From Georgenia ruanii (GTDB lineage Bacteria > Actinomycetota > Actinomycetes > Actinomycetales > Actinomycetaceae): a stretch of DNA of 64,000 bases. The stretch is from positions 1 through 64,000 of the forward strand of contig NZ_VUKE01000001.1 in the NCBI RefSeq assembly GCF_009193175.1, read 5' to 3'. The notes beneath the pieces were generated by a model that did no database searches, had not been told where the DNA came from, and saw only the letters and a list, made by a program, of their open reading frames with translations. This document shows, piece after piece, positions 54,850 through 63,951 of this stretch. Each line of letters starts with the position of its first letter. Position 1 is the stretch's first letter. The position numbers were made by a program, and so were the translations under genes.

Positions 54850-57567
54850 TCAGCGGCCGGTGAGCTGCCAGGCGTCCTCGCCGCCGCCGTCGTCCTCGTC
54901 GTCCCAGCTCTGCGCGACCGGCGGGGCGTGCCCCTCGATGCCGTCCGCGTAGCGGTCCGCCGCCGGCTCGTCGGCCTCGACGTCGTAGGGCCCGGCGCCG
55001 TCGTCCTCCGCCGGCGCCGGGTCCTCCCCGCGCAGCAGCGCCAGGGTGGCGGGCAGGTCGTCGGGCTGGACGAGCACCTCGCGGGCCTTCGACCCCTCCG
55101 AGGGGCCAACGATCTCGCGGGACTCGAGCAGGTCCATGAGCCGCCCGGCCTTGGCGAAGCCGACACGCAGCTTGCGCTGGAGCATCGAGGTCGAGCCGAA
55201 CTGCGTGGTGACGACGAGCTCGGCGGCCTGCAGGAGCAGGTCGAGGTCGTCGCCGATGTCCTCGTCGACCTGCTTCTTGACCACCGGGGCGATGACGTCC
55301 TCGCGGTAGGTCGGCTGCAGCTGGGCCTTGACGTGGTCGACGACGGCGTGGATCTCGGACTCGGTGACCCAGGCGCCCTGCACACGCATCGGCTTGGCGG
55401 TGCCCATCGGCAGGAACAGCGCGTCGCCCTGGCCGATGAGCTTCTCGGCGCCGGGCTGGTCGAGGACCACCCGGGAGTCGGCCAGCGACGAGGTCGCGAA
55501 CGCCAGCCGGGAGGGGATGTTGGCCTTGATGAGGCCGGTGACGACGTCGACCGAGGGGCGCTGGGTGGCGAGCACCAGGTGGATGCCGGCGGCGCGCGCG
55601 AGCTGGGTGATGCGCTGGATGGAGGCCTCGACGTCGCGCGGGGCGACCATCATGAGGTCGGCCAGCTCGTCCACGATGACCAGGAGGTACGGGTAGGGGG
55701 CGATCGTCCGCTCGCTGCCCGGCAGCGGCTGGACCTTGCCGGCGCGCACGGCGGCGTTGAAGTCGTCGATGTGCTTGAACCCGTAGTTGGAGAGGTCGTC
55801 GTAGCGGGCGTCCATCTCCCGGACCACCCACTCCAGGGCCTCCGCGGCCTTCTTGGGGCTGGTGATGATCGGGGTGATGAGGTGCGGGATGCCCTCGTAG
55901 ATCGTCAGCTCCACCCGCTTGGGGTCGACCAGCACCATGCGCACCTCCTCGGGGGTGGCGCGCATCATGATCGAGGTGATCATCGAGTTCACGAAGCTCG
56001 ACTTACCGGCGCCCGTGGCGCCGGCGACCAGCAGGTGCGGCATCTTGGCGAGGTTGGCGACGACGTAGCCGCCCTCGACGTCCTTGCCGACGCCGACGAT
56101 GAGCGGGTGCTCGCTGCGCCGGGCCACCGACGAGCGCAGCACGTCGCCCAGGGCGACGGTCTCGCGGTCGGTGTTGGGGATCTCCACGCCGATCGCGGAC
56201 TTGCCCGGGATCGGCGAGAGGATGCGCACGTCGGCGCTGGCGACGGCGTAGGCGATGTTCTTGCTCAGCGCGGTGATGCGCTCGACCTTGACGCCGGGGC
56301 CGAGCTCGAGCTCGTACCGGGTGACCGTCGGGCCGCGGGAGAACCCGGTGACCTTGGCGTCGACGTTGAACTCGGTGAGCACCTGGGTCAGCGCCTCGAC
56401 GACGCGGTCGTTGGCCGCCGAGCGGGTCTTGTGCGGGGCGCCCTTGATGAGCGTGTCGTCGCTGGGCAGCGTGTAGATGACGTCCGGGGCGAGCTGGAGC
56501 TGCTCGGCCCGGGCGGGCAGCGCCTGGGTGGGCGGCGCCTGCAGCTCGCGCTCGTGGGCCTCGTGCTGGTCCTCGGCGGCGGTGTCGGCGGTGGGCGCCG
56601 TCTCCGCGGACTTCTTCCGGCCCCGGCCCTTGCGGGCGGCGGTGAGCGCCGCCGTCGCCGCCTCGTCGGCGGGGGCGAGGTCGTGGGGCTGGGCGAAGGC
56701 CTCGTCACCGGTGTAGTCCCCGGGCGCCACCTCGGGGGCCTCGGCCGCCTTCTTCCGGCGGCGGCGCGGTGCGGGTGGCCGGTGCGTCCCGTCGGCGGCG
56801 ACGACCTCCGTCGTCGCGTCGTCGGGGACGGGCTCGGGCCCGCGGCCGAGGAGCCAGGCCCCCGCGGCGGAGAGCTTCGCCGGCACCGCGGCGACCGGGG
56901 TGGCGGTCACCACGAGCAGCCCGAACACCGCCAGCAGCACGAGGATCGGCACGGCACCCCAGGCGGAGAGCAGCACCGTCAGCGGCGTGCCGACCGCCCA
57001 GCCCAGCAGCCCGCCGGCGGACTCGACCGCGGCGAAGGAGTCGGTGGGGCGCGGCAGGTCCGAACCGATGTGGACCAGGCCGCAGACCGCGGCGGTGAGG
57101 GCGACGATCCCGATGGTGACCCGGACGTTGGCCTGGGTGCGCTCGGGGTGGCGCATGAGGCGCACGGCCATGGCCACGAGCACGAGCGGCAGCAGGATGC
57201 CGAGCACGCCGACCACCCCGGCGGCCACGTGGTGGATGAGGTCGCCGGCGATGCCGGACAGGCCGAACCACTCGCGCAGCGCGATGACGATGGCCAGCGC
57301 GAGGAGCAGGAACGCCAGCCCGTCCCGGCGCAGCGCGGGGTCGAGGTCCTTCGTGCCGGAGCCGACCTTGCGGGCGGTGCCTGCCACCACGTGTGCTCCT
57401 CCCATCCAGATGAAGCGGAAGGGCCGGAGCAGCAGCGGGGTCTGCTGGGGGCGCGACGAAGCCGTCGAGCGCCCGCGGCCGCGGGCCTTGCTTCCGCGAG
57501 TACTGCGCGCGGATGACCCACGTGCCGTCGAGGCCGACCGTCCGGGGGAAGGCGTGCGGGTAGCCAT
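54850..57567 (-). CDS. ftsK: DNA translocase FtsK/SpoIIIE
   Basis: Septal DNA pump of 905 residues. About four transmembrane helices lie in the first ~200 residues, followed by an acidic/Ala-rich linker, then the RecA-like motor with Walker A VAGATGAGKSSFVNSMI near residue 515, Walker B LLVIVDELADLMMV and a C-terminal winged-helix gamma domain (LQAAELVVTTQFGSTSMLQRKLRVGFAKAGRLMD) that recognises KOPS. ATG 57567 has GGGGAGG and a TACGTT -10 9 nt upstream. Confidence 0.96.
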   Translation of the reverse strand: MATRTPSPGRSASTARGSSARSTRGSKARGRGRSTASSRPQQTPLLLRPFRFIWMGGAHVVAGTARKVGSGTKDLDPALRRDGLAFLLLALAIVIALREWFGLSGIAGDLIHHVAAGVVGVLGILLPLVLVAMAVRLMRHPERTQANVRVTIGIVALTAAVCGLVHIGSDLPRPTDSFAAVESAGGLLGWAVGTPLTVLLSAWGAVPILVLLAVFGLLVVTATPVAAVPAKLSAAGAWLLGRGPEPVPDDATTEVVAADGTHRPPAPRRRRKKAAEAPEVAPGDYTGDEAFAQPHDLAPADEAATAALTAARKGRGRKKSAETAPTADTAAEDQHEAHERELQAPPTQALPARAEQLQLAPDVIYTLPSDDTLIKGAPHKTRSAANDRVVEALTQVLTEFNVDAKVTGFSRGPTVTRYELELGPGVKVERITALSKNIAYAVASADVRILSPIPGKSAIGVEIPNTDRETVALGDVLRSSVARRSEHPLIVGVGKDVEGGYVVANLAKMPHLLVAGATGAGKSSFVNSMITSIMMRATPEEVRMVLVDPKRVELTIYEGIPHLITPIITSPKKAAEALEWVVREMDARYDDLSNYGFKHIDDFNAAVRAGKVQPLPGSERTIAPYPYLLVIVDELADLMMVAPRDVEASIQRITQLARAAGIHLVLATQRPSVDVVTGLIKANIPSRLAFATSSLADSRVVLDQPGAEKLIGQGDALFLPMGTAKPMRVQGAWVTESEIHAVVDHVKAQLQPTYREDVIAPVVKKQVDEDIGDDLDLLLQAAELVVTTQFGSTSMLQRKLRVGFAKAGRLMDLLESREIVGPSEGSKAREVLVQPDDLPATLALLRGEDPAPAEDDGAGPYDVEADEPAADRYADGIEGHAPPVAQSWDDEDDGGGEDAWQLTGR

Positions 57568-57602
57568 GACCTCCCCAACGTAGCGTCCGGGAGGCCTCGC
57601 GC

Positions 57603-57624
57603 CACCCGCGCCGCGCCGCGGGTG
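57603..57624 (-). terminator. Hairpin terminator of the nucleoside operon
   Basis: An 8-bp stem (CACCCGCG/CGCGGGTG) with a 6-nt loop begins 7 nt after the PfkB stop. Confidence 0.45.
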
Positions 57625-57631
57625 CCCCGCA

Positions 57632-58600
57632 TCACGTGCCCCCGAGCACCGCCTCGAGCTCGGCGCGGGTGGGTGCCGCGCCGCCCCCGACCCGGGTGAC
57701 CGCGATCGCGGCGGCGGCGTTGGCGCGGCGCACCGCCTCGAGCAGCGGCGCCCCGGCGAGCAGGCCGGCGGCGAGCACCCCGGTGTGCACGTCGCCGGCG
57801 CCGGTGGTGTCCACCGGGCGTACGGGACGGGACGGGACGAGGGCGCTCCCGCCGCCGGGCTCCCGCACCCAGCACCCGGCCACGCCCAGCCGCACGAGCA
57901 CCGCGCACCTGGCCGGCACCCGCGAGCACAGGCCGGCCATGCCGGCCTCCTGCCCCGGGTCGGTGCCGGCCAGGTGGGCCGCCTCCTGGGCGTTGACGGT
58001 GAGCACGTCGCAGCGCGCCAGCACGGGGCCGAGCACGGCGTCCGGGATCTGGCCCGCCAGCGGGCTGGGGTCGAGCAGGAGCCGGACGCCGGCGGGCAGC
58101 GCGGCCGCCCAGGGGCCGACGACGGGTGCGGCGTCGGGGTAGGCCAGGTCGTAGCCGGAGACGTAGACGACGTCGCCGGGCCGCAGCGCCACGGCGGCGA
58201 GCTCCGTGGCCCGGGGCCGCCCCTCGGCGCCGATCGTCGTGACGAAGGTGCGCTCGCCGTCGGGCTCGACGAGGGCGACGACGACGCCGGTGTCCCCCGG
58301 CGCCGGAGCGGTGAGCAGGTCCACCCGCTCCGCCCGCAGCGCGGCGCGCACGAGGTCGCCGTGCGGGCCGGTGCCCACCGGGCTGGCCACGGCCACCCGG
58401 ACGCCCTGCCGGGCCGCGGCGACGACGACGTTGAACCCGCCGCCCGGGGTGAGGCCGGCCGTCGTGGCCAGGACGTCCCCGCCGCGGGACGGCAGGCCGG
58501 GCAGCAGCAGCGGCAGGTCGACGACGACCGACCCGGCGGAGACCAGCCGCGGCGCGGCCGGGGCGACCGCCGCTTCCACCGCCTCCCCCGTCCGGCTCAC
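57632..58600 (-). CDS. PfkB family carbohydrate/nucleoside kinase
   Basis: A 322-residue ribokinase-fold kinase. It has LVSAGSVVVDLPLLLPGLPSRGGDVLA, the GGGFNVVVAAARQG signature 1 and PVDTTGAGDVHTGVLAAGLLAG signature 2 with the catalytic Asp of GAGD. It is the last gene of a four-gene operon with GTGA overlap to the ADP-ribosylglycohydrolase. Candidates for its substrate include ribose, a nucleoside or pseudouridine; the operon suggests a nucleoside-derived sugar or nucleoside (inference). Confidence 0.85.
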   Translation of the reverse strand: MSRTGEAVEAAVAPAAPRLVSAGSVVVDLPLLLPGLPSRGGDVLATTAGLTPGGGFNVVVAAARQGVRVAVASPVGTGPHGDLVRAALRAERVDLLTAPAPGDTGVVVALVEPDGERTFVTTIGAEGRPRATELAAVALRPGDVVYVSGYDLAYPDAAPVVGPWAAALPAGVRLLLDPSPLAGQIPDAVLGPVLARCDVLTVNAQEAAHLAGTDPGQEAGMAGLCSRVPARCAVLVRLGVAGCWVREPGGGSALVPSRPVRPVDTTGAGDVHTGVLAAGLLAGAPLLEAVRRANAAAAIAVTRVGGGAAPTRAELEAVLGGT

Positions 58601-59658
58601 CCCCGCAGCTCCAGCAGGTCGTCGGCGAGGGCGTCGAGGTCGAGGGCCGGGTTGGCCCGCGCCACGGCACCCACCGCCTCGGCGGGCAGGCCCTCGCGCC
58701 CGCCCATGGCGCCGGCCACCGCCCCGGCCATGGCCGCGATGGTGTCGCAGTCCCCGCCCAGGCTCGCGGCGATGCGGCACACCCACCACGGGTCGGCGGC
58801 CCCGCCCGGGCGCACGGCGTCGGCCAGCACCAGCACGGCGAACGCCGCGGGCACGGACTCCTGGGTGGCCAGCGAGGTCCCGACGACCTCGTCGATGACC
58901 CGCGAGCCCGCCTCCACCTGGTGCGCCTCGCCGTCCTCGGACACCGCCGCGACGGCCTCGAGGGTCAGCCGCACGGCGCACTTCAGCCGTCCGGCGAGCG
59001 AGGGGGCCGCGGTGTAGAAGCCGCGGGTGGCGGCCGAGCGTGCCGCGGCGGTGGCGGCGTCGAGCACCTCGGGCAGGCCCGCGCCATCCACCGCCACGGC
59101 GACGGCGGCGGCCACGGCCGCGGCCCCGGCCAGGGCCACCTGGGTGTTGTGCGTCGGCTCGCTCACGGCGACGACGCGGTCGACGAGGACCTGCAGCGGG
59201 CGGGCCGCGGTGGCGACGCCGACGGGGGCGATGCGCATGGCGGCGCCGTTGGTGTCGCCCCAGCGCCCCGAGGTCGGCGAGGGCCCGTGGGTGCGGATGT
59301 GCTGCAGCGCCCGCAGCGTGGACGGGCCGAGCAGGCTGGCCGCGCCCGCCTCGCGCATGCGTTCCTGCCAGGCGAGCAGCCGCGCCGCCAGCTCGGTGGC
59401 GTCCACCCGCCCGGCGCCGTCGACCAGGAGACGCCCGATGATCACGGCCTGGTCGGTGTCGTCGGTGACGTGCCCGGCCGGCAGGTCGCCGGCGAACTCG
59501 TTGTCCTCGGCGTGGCCGGGGTGGAACCGGTCGATGAGCCCGTACCGCTGGGTCACGAGGGCGCGCGGCAGGCCCTCGGCGGGCATGCCGAGCGCGTCGC
59601 CGACGGCCAGCCCCCACAGGGCGCCGCGGGCGCGGTCGCGCAGGGTCGCGGCGGTCAC
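58597..59658 (-). CDS. ADP-ribosylglycohydrolase family protein
   Basis: A 353-residue DraG/ARH-fold hydrolase with dimetal sites TDDT (65-68, GHVTDDTDQAVII) and SLGGDCDTIAAMAGAVAGA near residue 300, plus GLAVGDALGMPAEG at the start. Classical members remove ADP-ribose from proteins; a related protein, YegU, lies in the E. coli nucleoside-type yegTUV operon between a permease and a PfkB kinase, as here. The substrate may therefore be a small N-glycoside rather than a protein (inference). It overlaps both neighbours (GTGA). Confidence 0.85.
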   Translation of the reverse strand: MTAATLRDRARGALWGLAVGDALGMPAEGLPRALVTQRYGLIDRFHPGHAEDNEFAGDLPAGHVTDDTDQAVIIGRLLVDGAGRVDATELAARLLAWQERMREAGAASLLGPSTLRALQHIRTHGPSPTSGRWGDTNGAAMRIAPVGVATAARPLQVLVDRVVAVSEPTHNTQVALAGAAAVAAAVAVAVDGAGLPEVLDAATAAARSAATRGFYTAAPSLAGRLKCAVRLTLEAVAAVSEDGEAHQVEAGSRVIDEVVGTSLATQESVPAAFAVLVLADAVRPGGAADPWWVCRIAASLGGDCDTIAAMAGAVAGAMGGREGLPAEAVGAVARANPALDLDALADDLLELRG

Positions 59659-61142
59659 TCGCCCGTCACGGCCGCCGGCTCGCGGGCCGCCGTCGTGGCC
59701 GCCTCCTGCCGGCGGATGCGCCCGGCGTTCGCCAGCCCGACCAGCAGCCCGCCGAAAAGCGCGACGGCCACGCCCACCCCGGAGAAGCCCCAGGTGTCGA
59801 CGTCGAGGCCGAGCGGGCCGAAGAGGTAGCCCTGCCAGGTCAGGCCCTGGACGCCGTTGGTCACCAGCCCCCAGCCGATCGCGGTGAGCGCGAGCATGCC
59901 GAGGACGTTGAGCCAGTTCACCGACCCGTAGAGGCCGCGGGCGTCGAACAGGGAGAAGGTGTCGTAGTCGCGGCGGCGCAGCACCAGGTCGCCGATGAAG
60001 ATGCCGGCCCACGCGGCGATCGGGACGCCGAGGGTGATGAGGAAGCCCTGGAACGGGCCGAAGAAGTCCGCGGCGAACCACACGATGACGATCGTGCCGA
60101 CCACCATGAGCAGCCCGTCGATGGCGGCGGCGGCCCACCGCGGCACGCGCAGGCCGACGGCGAGGAGCGTCAGGCCCGAGGAGTAGATGTCCAGCACGGC
60201 GCCGGACACCAGCCCGCCGACGGCGACCAGGACGAACGGGACGAGGTACCAGGTGGGCAGGAGCGTGGCGAGCGTGCCGATCGGGTCGCTGGAGATGCCG
60301 GCCGAGAGGTCCGGGTTGGAACCGACGAGCAGGACGCCGTAGACGATGAGGATGACGGGCGCGAGGGAGGCGCCGAACGTCGTCCAGAAGACCACGCCGC
60401 GGGAGGAGGCCGCGCGCGGCAGGTAGCGGGAGTAGTCGGCCGCCGCGTTGACCCAGCCCAGGCCCAGCGCCGTCATGACGAGCATGAGCGCGCCGAGCAC
60501 CGCCTCCCACGACCCCGCGGGGAGCTGGCCCAGGGCGGCGAGGTCGATCCGGTCGACGGTCAGGGCGATGTAGCCGAGGGTGACCACGCCCAGGACGATC
60601 GTCAGGACGGTCTGGACCCGCATGATCATGTCGAAGCCGAGGATCCCCGCGCCGACGACGATGGCGATGACCACGAGGAAGGCCACGACCCGCGCGGTGT
60701 TGCCGCCGGACCACCCCAGCTGCTGGATGACCGTGTCGGTGGCCAGCGTGGCGAGGGCGACGAGGACGATCTCCCAGCCCACGAGCAGCAGGTAGGACAC
60801 CACCCCGGGCAGGAGGTTGCCGCGCACGCCGAACGCCGCCCGGGACAGGGTGAGGGTCGGGGCCGACCCGCGCTTGCCGGCCAGCGCGATGATGCCGACG
60901 AGCAGGAAGGAGAGCACCGTCCCGACGACGGCGACCAGGGTCGCCTGGGCGAAGGAGATCCCGAAGTCGAGGATCCACGAGCCGTAGCTGATGCCGAACA
61001 CCGAGATGTTCGCGGCGAACCAGGGCCAGAAGAGGGAGGCGGGGCGGCCCTTACGGTCCGCGTCGGCGATCACCTCGATGCCCGTCGCCTCGATGATGAA
61101 GGCCGAGCTGGGGCCCTCCTGGCTGAGCGTCCGGTCGGTCAC
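59655..61142 (-). CDS. NCS1 family nucleobase/nucleoside permease
   Basis: A 495-residue, ~12-helix symporter of the purine-cytosine permease family. It has SLFWPWFAANISVFGISYGSWIL after a short N-terminal tail, SAPTLTLSRAAFGVRGNLLPGVVSYLLLVGWE (the G-N-x-x family region), ALGLGWVNAAADYSRYLPR and a YDTFSLFDARGLYGSVNW C-terminal stretch. NCS1 carriers take cytosine, uracil, allantoin, hypoxanthine or vitamins. The operon partners suggest a purine or nucleoside. GTG 61142 overlaps the PNP stop. Confidence 0.88.
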   Translation of the reverse strand: MTDRTLSQEGPSSAFIIEATGIEVIADADRKGRPASLFWPWFAANISVFGISYGSWILDFGISFAQATLVAVVGTVLSFLLVGIIALAGKRGSAPTLTLSRAAFGVRGNLLPGVVSYLLLVGWEIVLVALATLATDTVIQQLGWSGGNTARVVAFLVVIAIVVGAGILGFDMIMRVQTVLTIVLGVVTLGYIALTVDRIDLAALGQLPAGSWEAVLGALMLVMTALGLGWVNAAADYSRYLPRAASSRGVVFWTTFGASLAPVILIVYGVLLVGSNPDLSAGISSDPIGTLATLLPTWYLVPFVLVAVGGLVSGAVLDIYSSGLTLLAVGLRVPRWAAAAIDGLLMVVGTIVIVWFAADFFGPFQGFLITLGVPIAAWAGIFIGDLVLRRRDYDTFSLFDARGLYGSVNWLNVLGMLALTAIGWGLVTNGVQGLTWQGYLFGPLGLDVDTWGFSGVGVAVALFGGLLVGLANAGRIRRQEAATTAAREPAAVTGE

Positions 61143-62017
61143 GACGTCGTCTCCTTGCTCCCGGCGGCGGAGGAGGCCGGGACGTGGGGGTGGGAGGGGG
61201 TGAGGCCGGCGAGGAGACGGCGCACCATCGGCGAGAGGCGCGCGGCGGCGGCCTCCGCGACGGCGACGACCTCGTCGGGGTCGATCTGCTCGCCGGAGGC
61301 CTCGTGCGCCGTCACCGTGGACAGCGCGAGGACCCGCAGGCCCGCCTCGCGGGCGGCGATGGTCTCGAGGACGGTGGACATGCCGAGGACGTCCGCGCCC
61401 AGCGCCCGCACCATGCCGGCCTCGGCGGCGGTCTCGTAGTACGGACCGGCGAGCATGGCGTAGACGCCGGTGGCCAGCTCGACGCCGTCGTCGGCGGCGG
61501 CCGTCAGCAGCGCCGCGCGCAGCGCCGGGTCGTAGGCGGCGGTGAGGTCGACGAAGCTCGCGCCCTCGAGCGGCGAGACGCCAGTGAGGTTGAGGTGGTC
61601 GGTCAGCGCGACGACGCGGCCCAGCGGCCACTGCGGGCGCAGCGAGCCGTTGGCGTTGGTCAGCACCACCGTCCCGGCGCCGAGCGCGGCCAGGGTGCGC
61701 ACGCCGTGGGCGACGGCGCCCGGGCCGTGCCCCTCGTACAGGTGGGTCCGGCCGGCCAGCACGACCACCGGGCGCGCCTCGCCGTCCGGGCCGGGCAGGT
61801 CGAAGCGCAGGATGCGGCCGGCGTGGCCCGGGGCGACGGGGGCGTGGAAGTGCGCCACCTCCGCCGTCGGCACCGCGGCCACGGGTTCGCCCCACCGCTC
61901 GGTGAGGGGGTCCCAGCCGGAGCCGAGGACCACCCCGGCGGCGACGCCGTCGAGCCCGAGCCGGTCGCGCAGCTGCGCGGCGGCCGCCTCCGCCGCGGCC
62001 CGCCAGTCGTTCGTCAC
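61139..62017 (-). CDS. Purine nucleoside phosphorylase (trimeric PNP family) with altered base site
   Basis: A 292-residue phosphorylase that cleaves nucleosides with phosphate. VVLGSGWDPLTERW (phosphate loop), LAGRTHLYEGHG, LTNANGSLRPQWPLGRVVALTDHLNLTG, AGPYYETAAEAGMVRALGADVLGMSTVLE match the PunA/DeoD-II group. The base-binding Glu is kept (YYETAAE), but the position of Asn243 of human PNP is Ala237 (LSTVTAHEASG in place of VTN). GTG 62017 follows TAGCAT by 6 nt. It is the first gene of the operon. Confidence 0.88.
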   Translation of the reverse strand: MTNDWRAAAEAAAAQLRDRLGLDGVAAGVVLGSGWDPLTERWGEPVAAVPTAEVAHFHAPVAPGHAGRILRFDLPGPDGEARPVVVLAGRTHLYEGHGPGAVAHGVRTLAALGAGTVVLTNANGSLRPQWPLGRVVALTDHLNLTGVSPLEGASFVDLTAAYDPALRAALLTAAADDGVELATGVYAMLAGPYYETAAEAGMVRALGADVLGMSTVLETIAAREAGLRVLALSTVTAHEASGEQIDPDEVVAVAEAAAARLSPMVRRLLAGLTPSHPHVPASSAAGSKETTS

Positions 62018-62023
62018 ACGCGC

Positions 62024-62041
62024 ATGCTAGAGCGAAAGCGC
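62024..62041 (-). promoter_or_regulatory. Promoter and LacI-type half operator of the nucleoside operon
   Basis: TAGCAT (62024-62029, minus) ends 6 nt before GTG 62017. Overlapping its upstream edge is AGCGAAAGCGCT (62030-62041), whose arms AGCG/CGCT are complementary and whose centre AAAGCGCT resembles LacI-family operators. No LacI gene is in the window. Confidence 0.45.
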
Positions 62042-62273
62042 TGGTGGCGAGGTCAAGCGGGCCCGGGCTGGGCGCCCGACGTCGAGCCGAGCGGCGGCTA
62101 CCGGACCTGGCGCCGGGCGAGGTCGGCGCGCTCGATCGCGACGTGGGGCCGCGGGACGGCGTTCCCAGGGGTCACTGCGGAGCTCTGCCCGGTCGGGGCT
62201 TGTTCGCAAGATGCCACTGCGGGCAGTCTGGTGGTGGCGTCGTGACGAGTACGCCGACCCGTGGGGGCGCGCA

Positions 62274-63449
62274 GTGAAGGCGATCGTGTTCGAGGACACG
62301 CGCCGTGTCGGGGTGCACGAGGTGCCGGACGCGACGATCGTCGATGCGACCGACGTGGTCATCCGGGTCACCGCGAGCGCGATCTGCGGCACGGACCTGC
62401 ACATGTATGACGGACGGACCGGTGCTGAACCGGGTCTCGTGCTCGGTCACGAACCGCTGGGCGTCGTCGAGCAGGTCGGGTCGGCGGTACAGATGGTGTC
62501 GCCGGGTGATCGCGTCGTGATCCCCACCCACATGTACTGCGGGGTCTGCTACAACTGCGCGCGCGGCTACACAGCGGCCTGCCTGCGGGTGCGGCCCGGC
62601 GGGTTCGGCGCGGCCTACGGCTACGCGGGGATGGGCGACTACCGCGGCGCCCAGGCAGAGCTGCTCCGGGTGCCGTTCGCCGACGCCAACTGCATCCCGC
62701 TGCCCGGGGAACCGTACGACGAGCACGAGGACGACTTCGTCCTTCTTGCCGACGCGTTCGTGACCGGCTGGCACGCCACGGAGCTGGCACGCGTGGGGGC
62801 CGGGCCGGCGCCGGTGGCCGTGTTCGGCGCCGGCGCGGTGGGGCTGCTGGCCGCGTACTCCGCGCTGCTCAAGGGCGCCGGAGAGGTGTACGTCGTCGAC
62901 GGCGTCACCGCCCGGCTGGAGAAGGCCGGTGAGCTCGGCGCCGTCCCGGTGGATTTTCGGGCCGGTGACCCGGTCGAGCAGATCCGCGAGCGGCGCCGCC
63001 AGCGCGGCCTGCCCCCCGGCGAGAGCGTCCTGGACGGCGTGCAGCACGGGATCGATGCGGTGGGTTTCCAGGCCCGCGACCGTGCCCAGCCCGACGCCGA
63101 GCTGCCCTTCCAGGTCATTGACGACCTTGCCCGGCTGGTCAACCCCACAGGACATCTGGGCATCGCCGGTGTCTATGCCGACCGTGACATGCACCCGGCA
63201 CCCGATGGCAGTACGAGCGGTGCGCTCACCGTGCCCTGGGCGACGCTGTTCGCGAAGGGCGTGTCCGTCGGGTTCGGCCGCACCCACGACCGGCGTTACA
63301 CCACGCGGTTGCGCGACCTCGTCCTGACCGGGCGCGCGCATCCCGGCCGCATCGTCACCCACCACGGCCCGCTCAGCGAGGCACCCGAACTGTTCGCCGC
63401 CTTCGACCGCCGCGAGCATGGCGTGGTCAAAGCCATCCTGCGGCCCTGA
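62274..63449 (+). CDS. Zinc-dependent alcohol dehydrogenase, glutathione-independent formaldehyde dehydrogenase type
   Basis: A 391-residue medium-chain dehydrogenase. Catalytic zinc ligands Cys38 (ICGTDLHMYDG) and His59/Glu60 (GHEPLG), structural zinc Cys89, Cys92, Cys95 and Cys103, and the NAD loop VFGAGAVGLLAAYSALLKGAG near 183 are present. The long insert after the Rossmann core (RRQRGLPPGESVLDGVQHGIDAVGFQARD) fits the glutathione-independent formaldehyde dehydrogenase group, which dismutates or oxidises aldehydes with tightly bound NAD. GTG 62274 is the best start; upstream in-frame codons lack a ribosome site. Confidence 0.88.
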   Translation: MKAIVFEDTRRVGVHEVPDATIVDATDVVIRVTASAICGTDLHMYDGRTGAEPGLVLGHEPLGVVEQVGSAVQMVSPGDRVVIPTHMYCGVCYNCARGYTAACLRVRPGGFGAAYGYAGMGDYRGAQAELLRVPFADANCIPLPGEPYDEHEDDFVLLADAFVTGWHATELARVGAGPAPVAVFGAGAVGLLAAYSALLKGAGEVYVVDGVTARLEKAGELGAVPVDFRAGDPVEQIRERRRQRGLPPGESVLDGVQHGIDAVGFQARDRAQPDAELPFQVIDDLARLVNPTGHLGIAGVYADRDMHPAPDGSTSGALTVPWATLFAKGVSVGFGRTHDRRYTTRLRDLVLTGRAHPGRIVTHHGPLSEAPELFAAFDRREHGVVKAILRP

Positions 63450-63633
63450 CTCGAGCCATGTCCGGGTGCCGCACGATCGCGGTCACCTGGGTACCTCCTG
63501 CCACGGCTTGTGCGTGGAGGTCTCGTCCCGCCTTGCTCGTGGTCCGATGTCCATGCCTTGCTCCTCGGCACAGCGGCAGGGAGCACGGCATCACTCACGT
63601 CGGCCTCGAGGTGCCGGAGGTCGGCCGCGGCCC

Positions 63634-63819
63634 TCAGCCCGACGTCGGCGACTCGCTCTCCTCGCCGTGCTCGTCGTAATGACCGGCGTGCTCGGCGTGC
63701 CGGTGCCCGTCATGCACGTAGTCCACGTGGTCGCCATGCTGCACCGTCTCGTGGCCGCACCCGGGACCGTGCACGTGCGCGTGGTCGCCGTCGTGTTGCC
63801 GGTGCGTCTCAGCCGTCAT
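63634..63819 (-). CDS. Histidine-rich metal-binding peptide
   Basis: A 61-residue protein, 14 of them His, with DHAHVHGPGCGHETVQHGDHVDYVHDGHRHAEHAGHYDEH and a single Cys. Related short proteins in actinobacteria are often mislabelled zinc transporter permeases; it has no membrane segment and more likely buffers or delivers Zn/Ni. ATG 63819 follows GGGAGC. Confidence 0.75.
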   Translation of the reverse strand: MTAETHRQHDGDHAHVHGPGCGHETVQHGDHVDYVHDGHRHAEHAGHYDEHGEESESPTSG

Positions 63820-63951
63820 GACCAGGCTCCCTCGATCGATCCCTCACCGAGGATACGACCGGACACGGCGCCGAGGCTCGACGAGCGACACCCCGGAGTC
63901 GTCCTGCGCGCCGTCACCATCTGGCCCGACGCACCAAGGGCCACGCCCCAG

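Noticed and set aside
63296-63598. Open frame of 100 residues antisense to the end of the dehydrogenase
   Set aside because: It overlaps the 3' part of a well-supported gene, has no ribosome site and no recognisable sequence.
62030-63633. Transposon or integron remnant around the dehydrogenase gene
   Set aside because: No transposase or integrase fragment, inverted terminal repeats or target duplication could be found; gene order alone is the only sign of insertion.
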